Source: Nereocystis luetkeana
Taxonomy: Eukaryota; Sar; Phaeophyceae; Laminariales; Laminariaceae
Direction of reading: 5' to 3'
NCBI GenBank assembly: GCA_031213475.1
Contig: JARUPZ010000026.1
Span: 5,073,567-5,137,566, forward strand
DNA: 64,000 bases
This document shows, one piece after another, positions 33,332 through 46,900 of the stretch. The notes under the pieces were generated by a model. The model searched no databases, was not told the DNA's origin, and worked only from the letters and a program-made list of their open reading frames with translations. Numbering within the stretch: position 1 is the first letter of the stretch; each line of letters begins with the position of its first letter. The translations under genes and the position numbers were made by a program.

Positions 33332-35225
33332 CCATCCCATTCATTATCTTCGCACATCTTCTTCTCTCTCTCCTTCCAACTCGTAACTCAGATCCGGGGT
33401 CACATAGCAGGCTCTTCTCCCCTCTTCCCGCTACGGTACGTGCCTTCAATTTTATCGCGAGAAGATTTCAGCCTTTTCTTCCCTCGTCGACTCGCATCGA
33501 ATTGTGCCTACCCACGCTGCAAGGCGCTCTCAACAATTGAATCCCTTTTTTTATTTTTGCAAATAAAGTCAAAGTCCGACCCTCCTAGGGCTCGAACCCA
33601 GGACTCAAACAAGTAGAATTCGAGGTTAACCACTTGAACCACCGGGGCGACCGGCTTACTACGTAACAATGGACCAGTAGGATCATCTCTCTGTGTTTTG
33701 TTCACATTAAACCGCTCTTTCCACCCTTCTGCTTACAGAGATACTACGGCGTGGTTTTGTGACCACAGAACTTGTAGCTCTCCAGGTTTGGAGAATTGGC
33801 ACGGATACTGGCGCTCTGGATGGCGACGGGTAGAAAGAGCGGTTCAATGCAGAATGTCAAGGACACACGCACGTACACACACGAGGCGTCTCATTGGCTG
33901 CTTGGCTTCACGAGCAACACGGCGGTGGGCGCCCGCAGCAAAAAAACGCCATCTATGTCAAGAAAACTAAGCCCAGATCGGCACGAACATTAATAAAATT
34001 GGTACCAGAAACACAGCTTAATCCTTTTAGGACTGCAGTCCCGTTTTGGGGAAATCACTCCAATTCTAAGTAGTTTGCTCCCAAAATGGGACTGTAGTCC
34101 TAAAGGGGTTAACCAAAGGGATACGTTTTTAATCCTACCGCTCCGACTCGAAATGTAAGGACCGTTTTGATTTAACCCCAGTCCCGTTTTGTTGACAAAC
34201 CACTGATAGTTTTAGAGCTTTGTCCCCAAATATGGGAGTGCGGTGCTAAAAGGGTTAAATCATGTACCGGTATACGTGTCCGAATTATGCCTACAAATCG
34301 GGTGGGAGTACCAGGTATACAATAGAGTTGGATCGAGTTGAAAAAAATGAGACATCGGGCGCTTTTCATTTTTTGACACCGGGCGCCCACTTCTGCCTTC
34401 AACAATCTGGGAGAAGGGAGCTGTAGGTTGGTAGGCTGTTCAGGTTCTTTGGTTCCTGTCGGGATCAAGGTACTGGCGAAGACCCAACCCAACCCCTGAC
34501 TCTAACCCTATAACCCTAACCCTGACCCCAAACCGCAGCCAAAACGGGCCAAAACTTGCCATAAACGCGGCCGCGCCGCGTTTGCATCGAACCAGGAAAT
34601 TTCCCAGTTGCGGACGTCGATTCCGAAGTGCAGACCACGCTACTCATTTTTCAAGTAAAAAACGTCCCTGAAGATCCCTTCTCCCAGATTGCTAAACCTA
34701 CTCCACTTCTGTAGGCTGCTGTACACTGACTACCCTTCGTGATGAGCCAGAGCGCGAGCAGAAAGAACACTTCAGGCTATAGTTTTCGCTGTGGGCTTCC
34801 ACCCCCATCCGCTCCTCCTGGCTGCCGGTTTTTAACCCTTTCAGTGCTGCAATTCAGACACCTGTTTCAGTTATCATTCAATTGTAAAGCCGGTCGCCCC
34901 GGTGGTTCAAGTGGTTAACCTCGAATTCTACTTGTTTGAGTCCTGGGTTCGAGCCCCAGGTGGGTCGGACTTTGACTTTATTTGCAAAAATAAAAAAAGG
35001 GATTCAATTGTTGAGAGCGCCTTGCAGCGTGGGTAGGCACAATTCGATGCGAGTCGACGAGGGAAGAAAAGGCTGAAATCTTCTCGCGATAAAAATGAAG
35101 GCACGTACCGCAGCGGGAAGGGGGGAGAAGAGCCTGCTATGTGACCCCGGATCTGAGTTACGAGTTGGAAGGAGAGAGAGAAGAAGATGTGCGAAGATAA
35201 TGAATGGGATGAAAAAAAAAAAAAG

Positions 35226-35257
<32 letters not shown>

Positions 35258-38200
35258 GTGCCCGAGACGGGAGTGCAGACCCATAATACAGGGGTCAAGT
35301 TCGAGGGTTTGAACTTGGAACGTTTTTCCCAGCGTAAAATACGAAGGTGATCGGATGTTGCCCTGACGCCTGCGTTCCCCGTGAATTCCGTTTTTTTTTC
35401 ACCACGAGCCGTAGGCGTGGTGCGGCTTGTCGCATCATTTCCGCGCCACGCCTTACAGCACTACGAGTTTTGTGTACGTACTTTTATGTACTCGCACCAA
35501 ATTTTGTTTTCGCAGCCGAAAATGATTCGTTTTTCGGGTCTAATTCAGGATATGATGGGCGAAAACAGGTCTGGCGTGTTTCTCGCGAACGTGTTTCGGC
35601 TCGGTTTTGACAGGTAATTATTAATGGTGGTCGTCATTTAGTGCTACTTTCCCTGTGATTTGCGTACGGACACTGGACAGTGGGTTTGCTGGATGTCGAC
35701 TGGTGGAAAGAACGTGCAGCATTGTTCCGTCAGTTTCCAAACGTAACTACTGCTGTATGTGTGCGTGTGTTCTTCACCTGAAACCGTTCTTTCCGCCGGT
35801 CGGCATCCAGCACAACCAGTGCCCGTGCCGATTTTTGAATCCTACTGGTGGAAGAGGGAGAAGTTTACAAGCAAGTACCATAAGTACTGCTGTAAATCCG
35901 CAAAGTAAAGTACAACATTTGCCGAAGCCATGAAACAAAGATGTCGGGAGACGGCACTTTTACCTCTTGACAGGCACCGTCAAGGCGTATGTCTTGACAG
36001 ACAGCCTTGACAGCCAAAACCTGGGGACGCTTAAATTGAAATCCCCGTTCTTCCGGAAACGCCTAAAAATATTTTCGGAAGCAGTGAGTTCTCCTGTTTT
36101 TTGTTTTTTTTTTGGCATTTTGATATTTTTCCTAGTCCGATTTACGGAAAAATGCAATTGAAGTGAATTATCTCCATATTTAAAATAAGCTCCATATAAA
36201 ACGAGTAAAAACATATTTAGGGTTTTTCACACCCGTAAAGATGGCTTTTTCTGCCGGGTGGGGTCGGGGACATATGTTTAGACACATGTATTTGCCTTGA
36301 CGAACAGCCTCGACAGACAAACAGCTTGACACTGATATGTTTCCTGACATGTTTGCCATGAAGTAGTCCCGAAATCAAGACTTTTCAATCGTGACTACAC
36401 GATATAACACCAAAACGCTGCCTGTCAGTTCCTGCTGTAGGAGCGGTCATTTAATAATGGTACAGCTGTAGGAAGAAAGAAGATTCAACCGAATGAATCG
36501 GCCGCGAAGACAGGCCTTTAGTGTAAATAAGAAATAAATATGAAAAACACCTGCATCGGTCACGGAAAAATCGGGAGAGCGCGTCTTTTGCCGGTTCTGA
36601 ATACTGAACATTTTGAGGAAAACCGACGAGCGATGGGGGGAAGTAATGGTAAATAGTTCCCGTTTCGTTTTTTGGACCAACCTATATCAGGTACCAGGAC
36701 ATGTCCCGCGGGCGCAAGGAAGGGGAGCTACAACCATCAGTGTGTTTGTTCTTCACATTATATCGTCATTTCTACTCGGCGATATCCAGCACACTCAATG
36801 CCGGTCCCGATCCTCCACCCTAAATGTATGATTTATCATTAATATTAATATCAAGAGGTGCTCTGTTGTGACAAACGCATGACACAGCTGTGACATGGGA
36901 GGGATACGTCATACATCGGAAGTGCAGTATGCTGGGTAGATTGTACTGGCTACGACAGGCGCAACATACAACATGCTGTTGTTAATAATGGCGCTCCAGA
37001 TACGTGGCCACGGCGCTTTTGGAGGGTTTTCGAACGCTACAAAAATCACGAGTGGAGCTGGAGATTAGAAGTGAATGGCTAAAACACGAGAGAAAAAACA
37101 AGATGCTACGAGTAAATTACGGGGGGCCATAGTTAGCAGGACCAAACATTGTTAGTAAAAATGGTTAAACATATAGGTTTTTATGTATACCATAGGTCCT
37201 GTTAACTATGGTCCCCCGTAATAGTAGCTATTCAAAGGCGCGCACGAAGAAAGAAAGACTTTCCCGACACCCCACTCACCATGTACCCATTTGCGATATT
37301 TAGGTGGGAGGGCGGGGTACCAAAACCAAGTAAAACAAGAACGAAGAACTACGTTTGCGCAGAAATCCCACCACCGCGGGTTTGTTTTTCGCTTTTTTTT
37401 AATCAGTTTATTAATAGGAGTATTTTGGTTTGTCTGTCATTGTCGAGCATTCCTGTGCTGCACCAGGTATTCAATTACATGTGATGGTCGAGACTTACCT
37501 CTGCGTGCTCCCGCGGTCTGTTCTGGGTTCGCAGAAGATAGATAGGTATTATGTCACAGCTGGTGTTATTTTGGTTCAGCAGTCCAGCAGTTCGACGCGA
37601 GTCTACTATTAAAATATGATGAGTAGACCAGTAGACGGCACTGAAAGGTCGAGGGGTGTCTTTGTCGCGTTTCAAGATATGCCAGACACGAACGGCCCAG
37701 AAGTAGTGGGGAGGGGAGAGAGATAAGCCTCTGCGGAGTGACCTCGTACCTGCGTTTCGGCTATGAATACGAACTTGTACTGTACCTGGTACGAGGGATA
37801 GGGAAGAAGAAGGGGGAATGCTTCTAAGCACAATAAATGGCACGAGAAAAACAGGGATGTCTTTCTCGCGTTTTAGGATATGCCAGGCACGAACAGCTCA
37901 AGAAGTGGGGAGGGGAGAGATAGAAGCCTCTGCGAAGCGACCCTCGCAACTGCGTTTCGACTACGAACTTGTAGGAAGGATAGAGAAGAAGGGGGGATGC
38001 TTCGAGGTACAATAAATGGCAGGAGAAAAACAGGAATTTCTCGTGCATATATACGTGCGAAGTATTAAACTATACCAGTGTGTTTTGGTTGCTAAATGTA
38101 GGGCCGAAGGGGCTACGTAAACCAGGCAGCTCTGGAATGGAGTGCGTCGTATTTTTATTCGTACAGCAGTGCAAGAGCATTCGGCGTTTTACCAAGAAAC

Positions 38201-41200
38201 AACGATGCTGCTGCACAGAGGTTGCTGCTGTCCCTACCTCTGGTCTCATTCTCTCCCCCCATCTCACTTTCTCTCTCCTGTCTCTTTCTTGTTTTGTCTT
38301 CCTCTCTCTTTTATCTCTGTTTCCCTCTCTCACTCCCGAACCTCTATATTCAACAGTACCTTCGCGAAGACCTCGCCAAACACGGGCTGGCCGTGGCCGG
38401 AGACCCAACCCCGAAGCCAAAAGCCTCCGCCACCACCAACTCCTCCGCCAGTGCGGCAGCAGCATCAGCAGGAGCGACAGCATCAGCGACATCGGCGTCG
38501 GCAGGGTACAGGGCGGCAGAAGGAAGGGGAAAGCTAGCAGCAGCGCCACCCGCCGCGTCAACCTCTAACCCGCCCCAGGCAGCAGCAGCAGCAGCAGCAG
38601 CAGCAGGGCAGAGGTGGTCTTACCGAGCCCCGGCGACCCCTAAATCGCCGTCGACTACAGCGGATCCTTCTGCTACCGCCAAGCCTCGCGGACGGCTTGC
38701 CTCGCTCGAGCCATCAGACACCCCTTCTCTGTCCCCGCCGCCACCGCCGGCCTATCAGGAGCAGCAGCGACAGCAGCAGCGCGGGGCAGGGAGTGGACTT
38801 TCTTCGTCCTGTGGGCCTGAAAATTCCCGTCGCCCTCCAGGGAAGTTAGACGCGAGTAGGTTCGGGAATTTCGGGAAAACCGGCAGCGGGAGACAAGGAG
38901 GGGAAGCAGGAGGAGGAGGAGGCGGGAGGGAAGTGGTAGAGAGTGGGAAGGGCCCGGCTTCGTCGCTGCCGACACCTCCGACCGCGAAAGGCTGTCGAGC
39001 GGACAAGAGTCACGGTCAGGGCCGAGGAGACGGAAGCGGGGAGGAAGAGGACGGGAGTGACCACTCTGAGCAGCCACAGCCGAGGCGCTGGACGGTAGGT
39101 CCCGCGGCATCACCTACTTCTAGTCCGGTCCCAAAGGAGGACCAGCAGCGGCAGGAGGAGGAGGAGGAGCGGGAGGGGACAGGAACAGCCAGGGAGGTTT
39201 TCAGAGGAGGGGCAGGAGGCGTTTCCGAGAAGGGGTCGGGGGCTGGATATCTCCGAGAGCGAGAGGACGACTCGTCGGTTGGGGACCTAGCGAGAAGGTT
39301 CGGCGGTAGTGCTCGCGTCAACAGCGACAAACTTGAGTCGGCGGGCCCGGAAGGAAGAGCGGGAAGAGGAAGGGGAGCGGGCTTTGTGAAGGCGGCGTCT
39401 GATTCAAAGGCGTTGGCGTCGTCTAGCTCAGCGACAGGGGCAAGCACGGTAAACGTGGGGAAAAGGAGTAACAGCGGCAAGATTGCGGAGCTCGCCCGAA
39501 GGTTCGAGAAGTAAATCGAGAGGTGAGCGGAAGTAACGCTATAAGAGGAAGCCGCATGGAGGGGGGAGGGGCGGGGGGCGTACTCATGTCATTCATGACT
39601 GGCCGTAGTTGTGTGACCATAGATAGACCCTCGCGTCCCGCTGGAACAGCGCCCGTCGGGTTTTTTTTACAGACCAGGCAAAAATTGCTCGCACGAAGCG
39701 CGAAGCGCGAAGTTCGCTCCGTGAGGTTTTCCCTGGCATATCGCACGAAGGGTGAGCCGCATAGAGAGCGAGGTGGAGCCTCGTTGAGAGAGAGGTGAAG
39801 TATGCCACATGGGGGACGGTGGAGTAAGCTGCATAGGGGAGCTGGGGCGGAGAGGAGGGTATACGCCGGGAGCAGGGGTAGATTGAAGAAAGAGGTATGC
39901 CAGTGGCCGGCTGGAGGAGGAAGTAGATGCACACATGTGTCCGTGTGGCGAAGCAATAGAGAGTAGAACTTACATAGTAGGATAATTTGAAATGTACAAG
40001 GAGGAACGGGATGTGTTTGAAGAGGAGGTAAGGGAAATATACGAATGTAACATGAGGGAGTTTGATACACAAGATAGCAGCGAGAACACGATCGCTATCC
40101 TAGGAGATAGATGGTGGCCACAGGCGGCCAGACAGGAGGGGGATAAGATTAGCAAAACGTTTCTATATGGAAACAACGTAGTTCGCGCCCAACTGTTGGA
40201 GGTGTCTATAAGATGTAGGGACGGTGCTCCGTCTAGAAAGGGATGCGTGGTCTATGGCCACTTGGCTAAGGCAAACAGCAAATAAGTATTCCCCCCACCC
40301 CCCCTCCCCCCCGCGCGCCTCATTCCGTCGGTGTGTCTTTGTCTCCCCATCGCTCAAACATCGCTCAAGGCGTTGGAGGGAGTCAGGAGGAAACCCGCAG
40401 AGGAAGAGAGAAGACAGAACGCGAAGGAGCCCGGTCGTTTTTTCTTGGACGAAAAAGTAATGGAGGTTTCTGTGAAAGCGGGGGCGGGGAGTGGCGTCGA
40501 TGATGGCGTCGCTGTTACCGTGGATGACACAGTGGGTTGTCAGGGAGAGGTGAGCGAGCGGACGGACCCACTTTCTCACCCACCCGTACCTCCCCACCCG
40601 CATCCACGCACCCACCCACCCTCCCTCCCTTCCACCCACCCACTCATGCCCCGCCCCACCCACCCGCACCGATAGCTGCGTGCCAACTTTTAGGCCCAGT
40701 AGTAGACCTTTTCAGCTATACACAAGTCAATCAATGACCCAATTCTTCACTACTGATACCGCACGTAGGCTCTGGCAATATTCGCTGCCCTTTGAGGAAG
40801 TAGCAGCAGGTTTGTATGTATGGTCTGACAGAAGTTAATACATACCTTTGGGGCATGCATCAAGCAGCATGCGGCACGCACGGTTGGCGGCCACTGTCAG
40901 CATACCAGGTTGCGAGTTTTTTGCCCCCCACCCGCGTGTTTCGTGTGGTAGACTTGCTGCACCAACCCGGCGCCAATCTCAACCCATCTTAACTCCCCGC
41001 CCTACCCACTCCAGCCCAACCGAACCCCCACCCCAACCTCACCTAGTCTCATCCCAACACCAACCCTACCCTAACCCCTACCCCACCCTGGCCCCACCCC
41101 GCCTCCTCTTCTTCGTCCCGTCCCGTGCCCTACATTGAATCATTTCGTCTTCACCCCTTGCTTCACCCCCTCCCCGCACTCCCTCTTCCCCCCCCCCTAC

Positions 41201-43895
41201 CGATCACTATCTGTCGTTTTTCCATTATATTTTTTGTCGCGGGTACTTTGCAGGGCATGAACGCATCCACTCCGTCCACTTCGTCCGCACCCGAAATGGA
41301 GGTTGAGAAAGGCCCGGTGGAGCCAACCCCGGTTTTGCCGGTTTCTACCGAGGAGTCGTTACTTGCTGCTGCTGCTGAGACGGCGGTGGCGGTTTCTGCG
41401 CCGGTTGTAGCTGTCGTTGAAAGCGTGGTGGAGGGGGGGGCGGAGGCAGTAGGGGCGGAGCGGGTGCCCGAGAAGGTGGAGCTACAAGAGCAGGAGCAGG
41501 AGGAAGGGGGGGAGGTGGGAGAAGAGAGAGAGATTGCGCTCGATTCGGCACTGGTTACGCCGCAGGTTGCGAATCAGGTTACGCCGCGGGTTGGTGAGCA
41601 GGTTGCGCCGCATGTTGCTTCGCGAGTTGCACCGCAGGAGGAGGAGGAGGCGCGAGCTGCGGAACCGCAGAGCGAGGTGGGTGGCGGCGAGCAGGAGGCC
41701 GATGAGAACCCGGAGCAGGAGGTGGCCAAGCAGGTTGTTGTTCCTGCGATTGCCACGCAGGTCGCAGACCGGGCTGCGTTGGAGGGGGCTAATGTAGGTG
41801 CCGAGGCGCAACGGGAGTTGGAGGCGGCTTTCCCGGCGGGAGCGCAGGAGGATGACGCCAACACCAACACGGCAACCGCGACCGCCAGCGTGCCGCAGCA
41901 CCCCACCGCAACTTTCCCGGACGATAGGAGCCTTCCTTCGAAGGCCCGGAAGGGCAGCGCCGGCAGCAGCAGCGCCGGCGCCGGCAGCAGCGGTTTCGGG
42001 TTCGGTAACGGGTACGCCGACAGCGCTAGCGGAAGCGGTACCGGCGGCAGCTGGGCGGGTATTAGTGCATCGGTCGGCGGCGGTGGGCCGGGCGGGGCTG
42101 ATGGCGTGGGGGAGGCGCTCGAGCCGGGGTCTCCGGTCGCCGCGACGGCGGCGGCGGCCGCGGGAGCTGCGGCCGCAGCGGCTTCGAATGCGGCCGCGAA
42201 GGCTGCTGCGGGTGTGGCGGCGATGTTAGAAGGCCAGGGAGTGGGCGAGGAGGGGCAGGAGGAAGGGCAAAAGGAAAAAGAGAGAGAGAAGGAGGAGGAG
42301 GAGGAGGAGGAGGAAGATGAAGAGTATGGAGACGCTGATACGGTTGTCGTGGTGGTGGGTGAGGACGACATAGTAGGTGGAGATGCCGGAACTGGCGGAG
42401 TTAGCGGGGATGCCCGCGAGATAGTGGACGTGTCTGAGGTAGTGCCGACGGGGGCCGAGGGTGTCGTCGTGGACGGCGCTGACGTCGGTGTTGATGCCAC
42501 TAGCGCCAGCGACGACGGAGGAGCTGTTGGTGAGATGGGAGGCGTGTCTGCTGTGGCGCCTCCGACAGGGGATCATGGTGCTGATGTCCTCGATGGTGGT
42601 GCTGTTTCCGCTAGCGGAGTTAGCGCTGCCGGAGTTGGCTCAGCTAGCGGCGTGGGCGATGGCGGGGGCAGCAGTACTTTTATTGCCCCCCGGACCAAGG
42701 AAAGCATCGCGGCCGAAATGGAGGCGTTCCTGCAGGACTCTGACGAGGAGACATTCCTGACACCCAGGAAGAGCGACTGGAAGCAGCCGCCGGCGAATGG
42801 GCGCGGAGTCGCCCCCAGGGTCCCCTCGTTAACGACGGTGGTAATGGTGAGTCACTTTTTGTTGGGGGAGCGGTGGTGGTCATAGTGAGGTCACTTATTT
42901 TTGGAACGGTTTTCATGGGAAGTTGCTTATTTTTTGGAGGGGGAGTCTCGGGACACGAAACGATGTGGATATATTTAAAGATGAAATAAAAAACTGAAGC
43001 TGTGAGACCTATGCCAATGGAAACGCGAAGTTCATTTTTTTTCCAAACACATGGCTTTCAAAGAACAGCCGAAACTTTCCTTGTACCGCCGCTGTGGGAA
43101 AAAAGAGAAAAAAAACGTTTGATTTTTTCTTTTTTTTCCCTCCAACGGCTGCAGGCGGCGCAATTTGTTTTTTCTGCTTGCAAATTGTCAACACGCTGAT
43201 AGAAACCAGCTCGTGCGACGATCGACGCTCGATCTCAACATAGACGCAGCCCACGGCCAACCCGCTCGGTGTCCGGCAAGACCAACGAATGTTGGTGACG
43301 GCCTCGAAGATATCGGGTGGGTCCATGGCCTACGGGGCGAGAGCTTGCCGGCAGCGTCCTACGGTATCCTCCCAAACCTGAAAAAAAGTCTATTTGTTGC
43401 CATTCGAGACGGATGGAGAAGGTTTGTCTTCTGTTTTGTGCACACCAGCGGCCAATTGTTTTTTTATCATACACTTCGTCAGCTCCCGCCACATGACACC
43501 GGCCATGGTGTGGAGACGGGGACCCTAGGTTGGTTCGAAGCCCCTAACGAGTGCGCTCCGTTCAGAATTCATGACGCAGTCCTTGGTTTTGTCGATCGAT
43601 GTCTGTCGAGGACCCGGAATCTCGCCGCTTCGGTCCAAAGATCTGCCTGAATTTTCTCAAGCCGATGTTGGCCCAACATCGGCCCCAGATTTGCTTTTTC
43701 GGGCTTTTCCAAAATTGGAACTTTTTTTCTCGAAACGTGCCCATAGGAAGCTTTTCAGTGATGTTTTTTTTACCGAGCACGCCCTCCGATCAGGAGATAT
43801 ACGGGTACTTGGGTGCTGTTTTTTTTTTCGGATTTTTTCTTCCGCACGGACCACAACTGTCAGTAGTGTCGGTGTTTCGTTGTTGTGTTATTGTT

Positions 43896-43934
<39 letters not shown>

Positions 43935-46900
43935 GCTGCTGTTGCATTGTTGACGTTGTTATTTAATGTTGCTTTTGCTCGCTGATGCTGTTGCTTTTAT
44001 TTTATTGTCATGTTGATTAAGTCGGTTCTTCGCCCCCCCCCCCTCCCCCCCGCCCCCAACCCCCGGCCCTGCTTCACACCGCCTCTGTTGTTGGTGTGCG
44101 TCAGCCGGTCACCAGGCCGCCACCCCACCCTGAGGTCGACACCGGTGAGCAATATGTATGTCATTCGTGTCCTTGCCCTGCGAAGGCATTGGATTCCACC
44201 AACACCCCGATTATTCCGCGAAGAGCTTTGACTTCGTTTGCACACGGGTGCGGTCGTTTGTCAGCGCTCGTTTTCGTCGAAAACGGTATAATGAGGGTGC
44301 TTGAAATTGAACACTGTATTTTCGGAAGACTCTCGACCAGATATTTCCGAAAAAAGTTTTTTTCCGGTATGTTTCCGAAAACACACTATTTATACTTTAG
44401 GCGTAGTCAACCTCCTTGTTCTTGGAAAAAGTGGGCGCTGAACAACGATCGCCCTTGAGCGAACTGAACGTTAATACGTACCAGGTATTTAATACCAGGT
44501 AGGACGTAGTGTAAATATATGTCTACGAGGGATATACGACACATGTCTGAAATGTCGTTTTGGAAACAAAGAACCAAACCGGAAACCCCCAAAAAAACGA
44601 TGCCTGATGAATCTACGCCGCTCCCTGCTCGGCGCCTGACTCTCCCCTGCTCGTGCTGGTCTGCGCCCGATATCTATCGGCTCTGATTTTGTCGCTGCTC
44701 CCGCTGCTCTACTCTCTTTCTTACATGAAGTGCGATTGATCCTGCGACGAGTGTCCTCTTTGTTTCTCTAGTAATATCCCCGTACAAAACATCCCGTTGG
44801 TTCCGTGTGAAACCCCCACCTTCGATCTTTCTACTGTTTCTTTTATCTTTCTACCAGTTGCCGTTACAAACACCAGGTTGTCTAACAACCTTCCTCTTTT
44901 TTTTAAATGCTGTTTCGCGCCTGGTACGTACAAATCTGTTTCTGTTTCTGCATAGTCAGATTTTGTCTTCCTCATACGTGCACGGACTACTGTGTTCGCT
45001 GCATGAGGCCATGTAAAAGCCGTACGAGTACACGCGCGATCGCAGGATCACACACAGCTTGAAAAAGACGAAAACCTCGACCTCAAAACTGATTTTTTTT
45101 TTCGTTTTTTAAACGTCTACTACTGCACCTGTGTGTCGTTTTTTTTTTTTCAAATGCTAGTGCTGCTGCACGTGTTGGTAGCATTTGTTTAGGCAGGTAA
45201 GATTGAACGTAGTATATCTTGGGTTGGTTGTTGATGGAGCCGGATTTAACCTTCACACATGTTAAGGGCATGCTTGTCTAGGGGATACCAGACACTTGGG
45301 AGTACGAGAGAGAGAGCGAGTCCCCCCCCCCCCCCCCTATTTATGCATGATGATTTCGAGTGCGCCCCCCCCACTCGCTCCTTAGCGGTGTTGATCTATG
45401 GGCATACGACTACGGCCATGACAGGCACATCGCCTACGTACCTGCATTGTATATTCATAGTATTACGCCTATATATACTCCAGCTTTCCGTCTCAATTGC
45501 GGTTGTTAGCGCCCCTCTACAACACCCGACCTCCACCCCGCGACCCCTATTCCGCCCCGATATATCACCTGGGCCTGACAGAATTTTCAGCAGGCCACGC
45601 GAAGAGGGTGATCGGGTCGGGAGTTGTGCTGGAGAGGCAGGCGTCTATCTCCGGCGTGGTGCCCGAGTTGAAGAACAAGGTATGGTGTACTACGACTACG
45701 ACAGTTGCACGATAAGTTGGATAGCGCCCCCGATACCTGTTTGATCGTTTTGCGGACAGAACGCGTAGAACTGCCGGATCACACACCGCTTTTCCGACAC
45801 GATGTTGTCCTTGACACAGGGGGGGGCAGAATTACCCAAGGGGGTACGAGACTTTTGCCATCGGCGTATCGCTCGGCGTTTGCTGTCGAGAAAATCAGCT
45901 TCGAAATAAATTGTCCGGCGGGTTCTTACGTTGTTGTGTGATACTACTCTGTATATATACCGTTCCGCCCTGTTCAGAGTTCAGACATGAGGGGGTTGCT
46001 TTGTTTTGGTATATATTGCGGTAAATCCCCAAACGGTCCGTGCAGTTTCGGACATGTTAGATACGTACGTATACAGCGGAAAAACTGTCTACTACATACG
46101 CACCAGTAGCTACTACTCGTACTCGTACTTGTAAGCTTGACATCATCCCTCCCAACCGCCTACTCCTTTTTCTGCCTGGCTTAGCCCTGGCGGGAGTGCC
46201 CCCCCCCCCATTCAATACTACTATCAACAAGCCTTGACATGGCACGCCGTTTGGAGGGTGTGCAAACCCCTCTAGGTGCCCGTTCCGTTCGACTCCTGAA
46301 AAGTTGAAGGCCTACTTCGTATTTACTGCCTTGGGTTGTTTGGAAATGCCCTACCGTATCTGGTGTACCGTTTTTTTTTTTGCCGTATACTTTTCATATA
46401 TGAACTGTCACTCGTACTATTAATAACTCGAAGTGTTGTTTTTTTTTCCATTACGGGGGACCATAGTTAATAGGACCAAATATTGTTAGTAGAAATGGTT
46501 AAATATACCTGGTATAGTTTTTTATATACCATAGGTCCCATTAACTGTGGTCCCCCGTAATAGCATTCAACGAAAGCAATCCCTCCAATCTGTAACGCCT
46601 TGTGTGGTGCGTGAGACCCTTCGTACTGAGTGCTGAGTTCATGTGCAACATCCTATCCAACCGTCTGGTCTCTGAAAGTAAGGCAACCCAGTGGCTTTTC
46701 GCTTCTTTTTGAAGTGTGTGCAGAGTCCAGTTTTCCGACGCTGGTAGTGTTTTCAACCCCTCGACGCGTCACGCCCGTAGTGTGGCGTGCAGACCCTCCG
46801 AACTGCCAGTCTTGAGGTCCTCTGAGCCGCAAGGCTTTGTTGGTGTCGGTGGTAGCTGTTACGCTACGGTGTACCAGGTAGTCACGTACAACCGCTTCTT

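Larger units (their letters stand above)
19121..38356. other. Intron 2 of the CaaX gene (about 19 kb), repeat-filled
   Basis: This stretch is dominated by mobile elements and minisatellites, listed individually. Stretches with nothing assigned are about 22200-22980, 23430-24560, 26500-28800, 28800-29640 and 36360-37110. The orphan exon at 35516 lies inside it but its phase does not fit the host gene. Confidence 0.4.

Noticed and set aside
34495..34530. Chromosome end
   Set aside because: The CCCTAA tract is only a few units long and sits within a dispersed repeat that occurs twice.
34889..34970. tRNA gene
   Set aside because: The A- and B-box-like segments are the head of a SINE with a body and A tail, repeated inverted at 33.6 kb; no proper acceptor-stem pairing was evident.
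38222..38356. N-terminal extension of the exon at 38357
   Set aside because: This part is a Ser/Leu/Phe-rich translation of the pyrimidine tract before the acceptor.
41574..42500. 308-codon open frame antisense to exon 5
   Set aside because: It mirrors the Ala/Gly/Val codons of the sense exon as Ser/Pro/Ala runs and has no splice or start context of its own.
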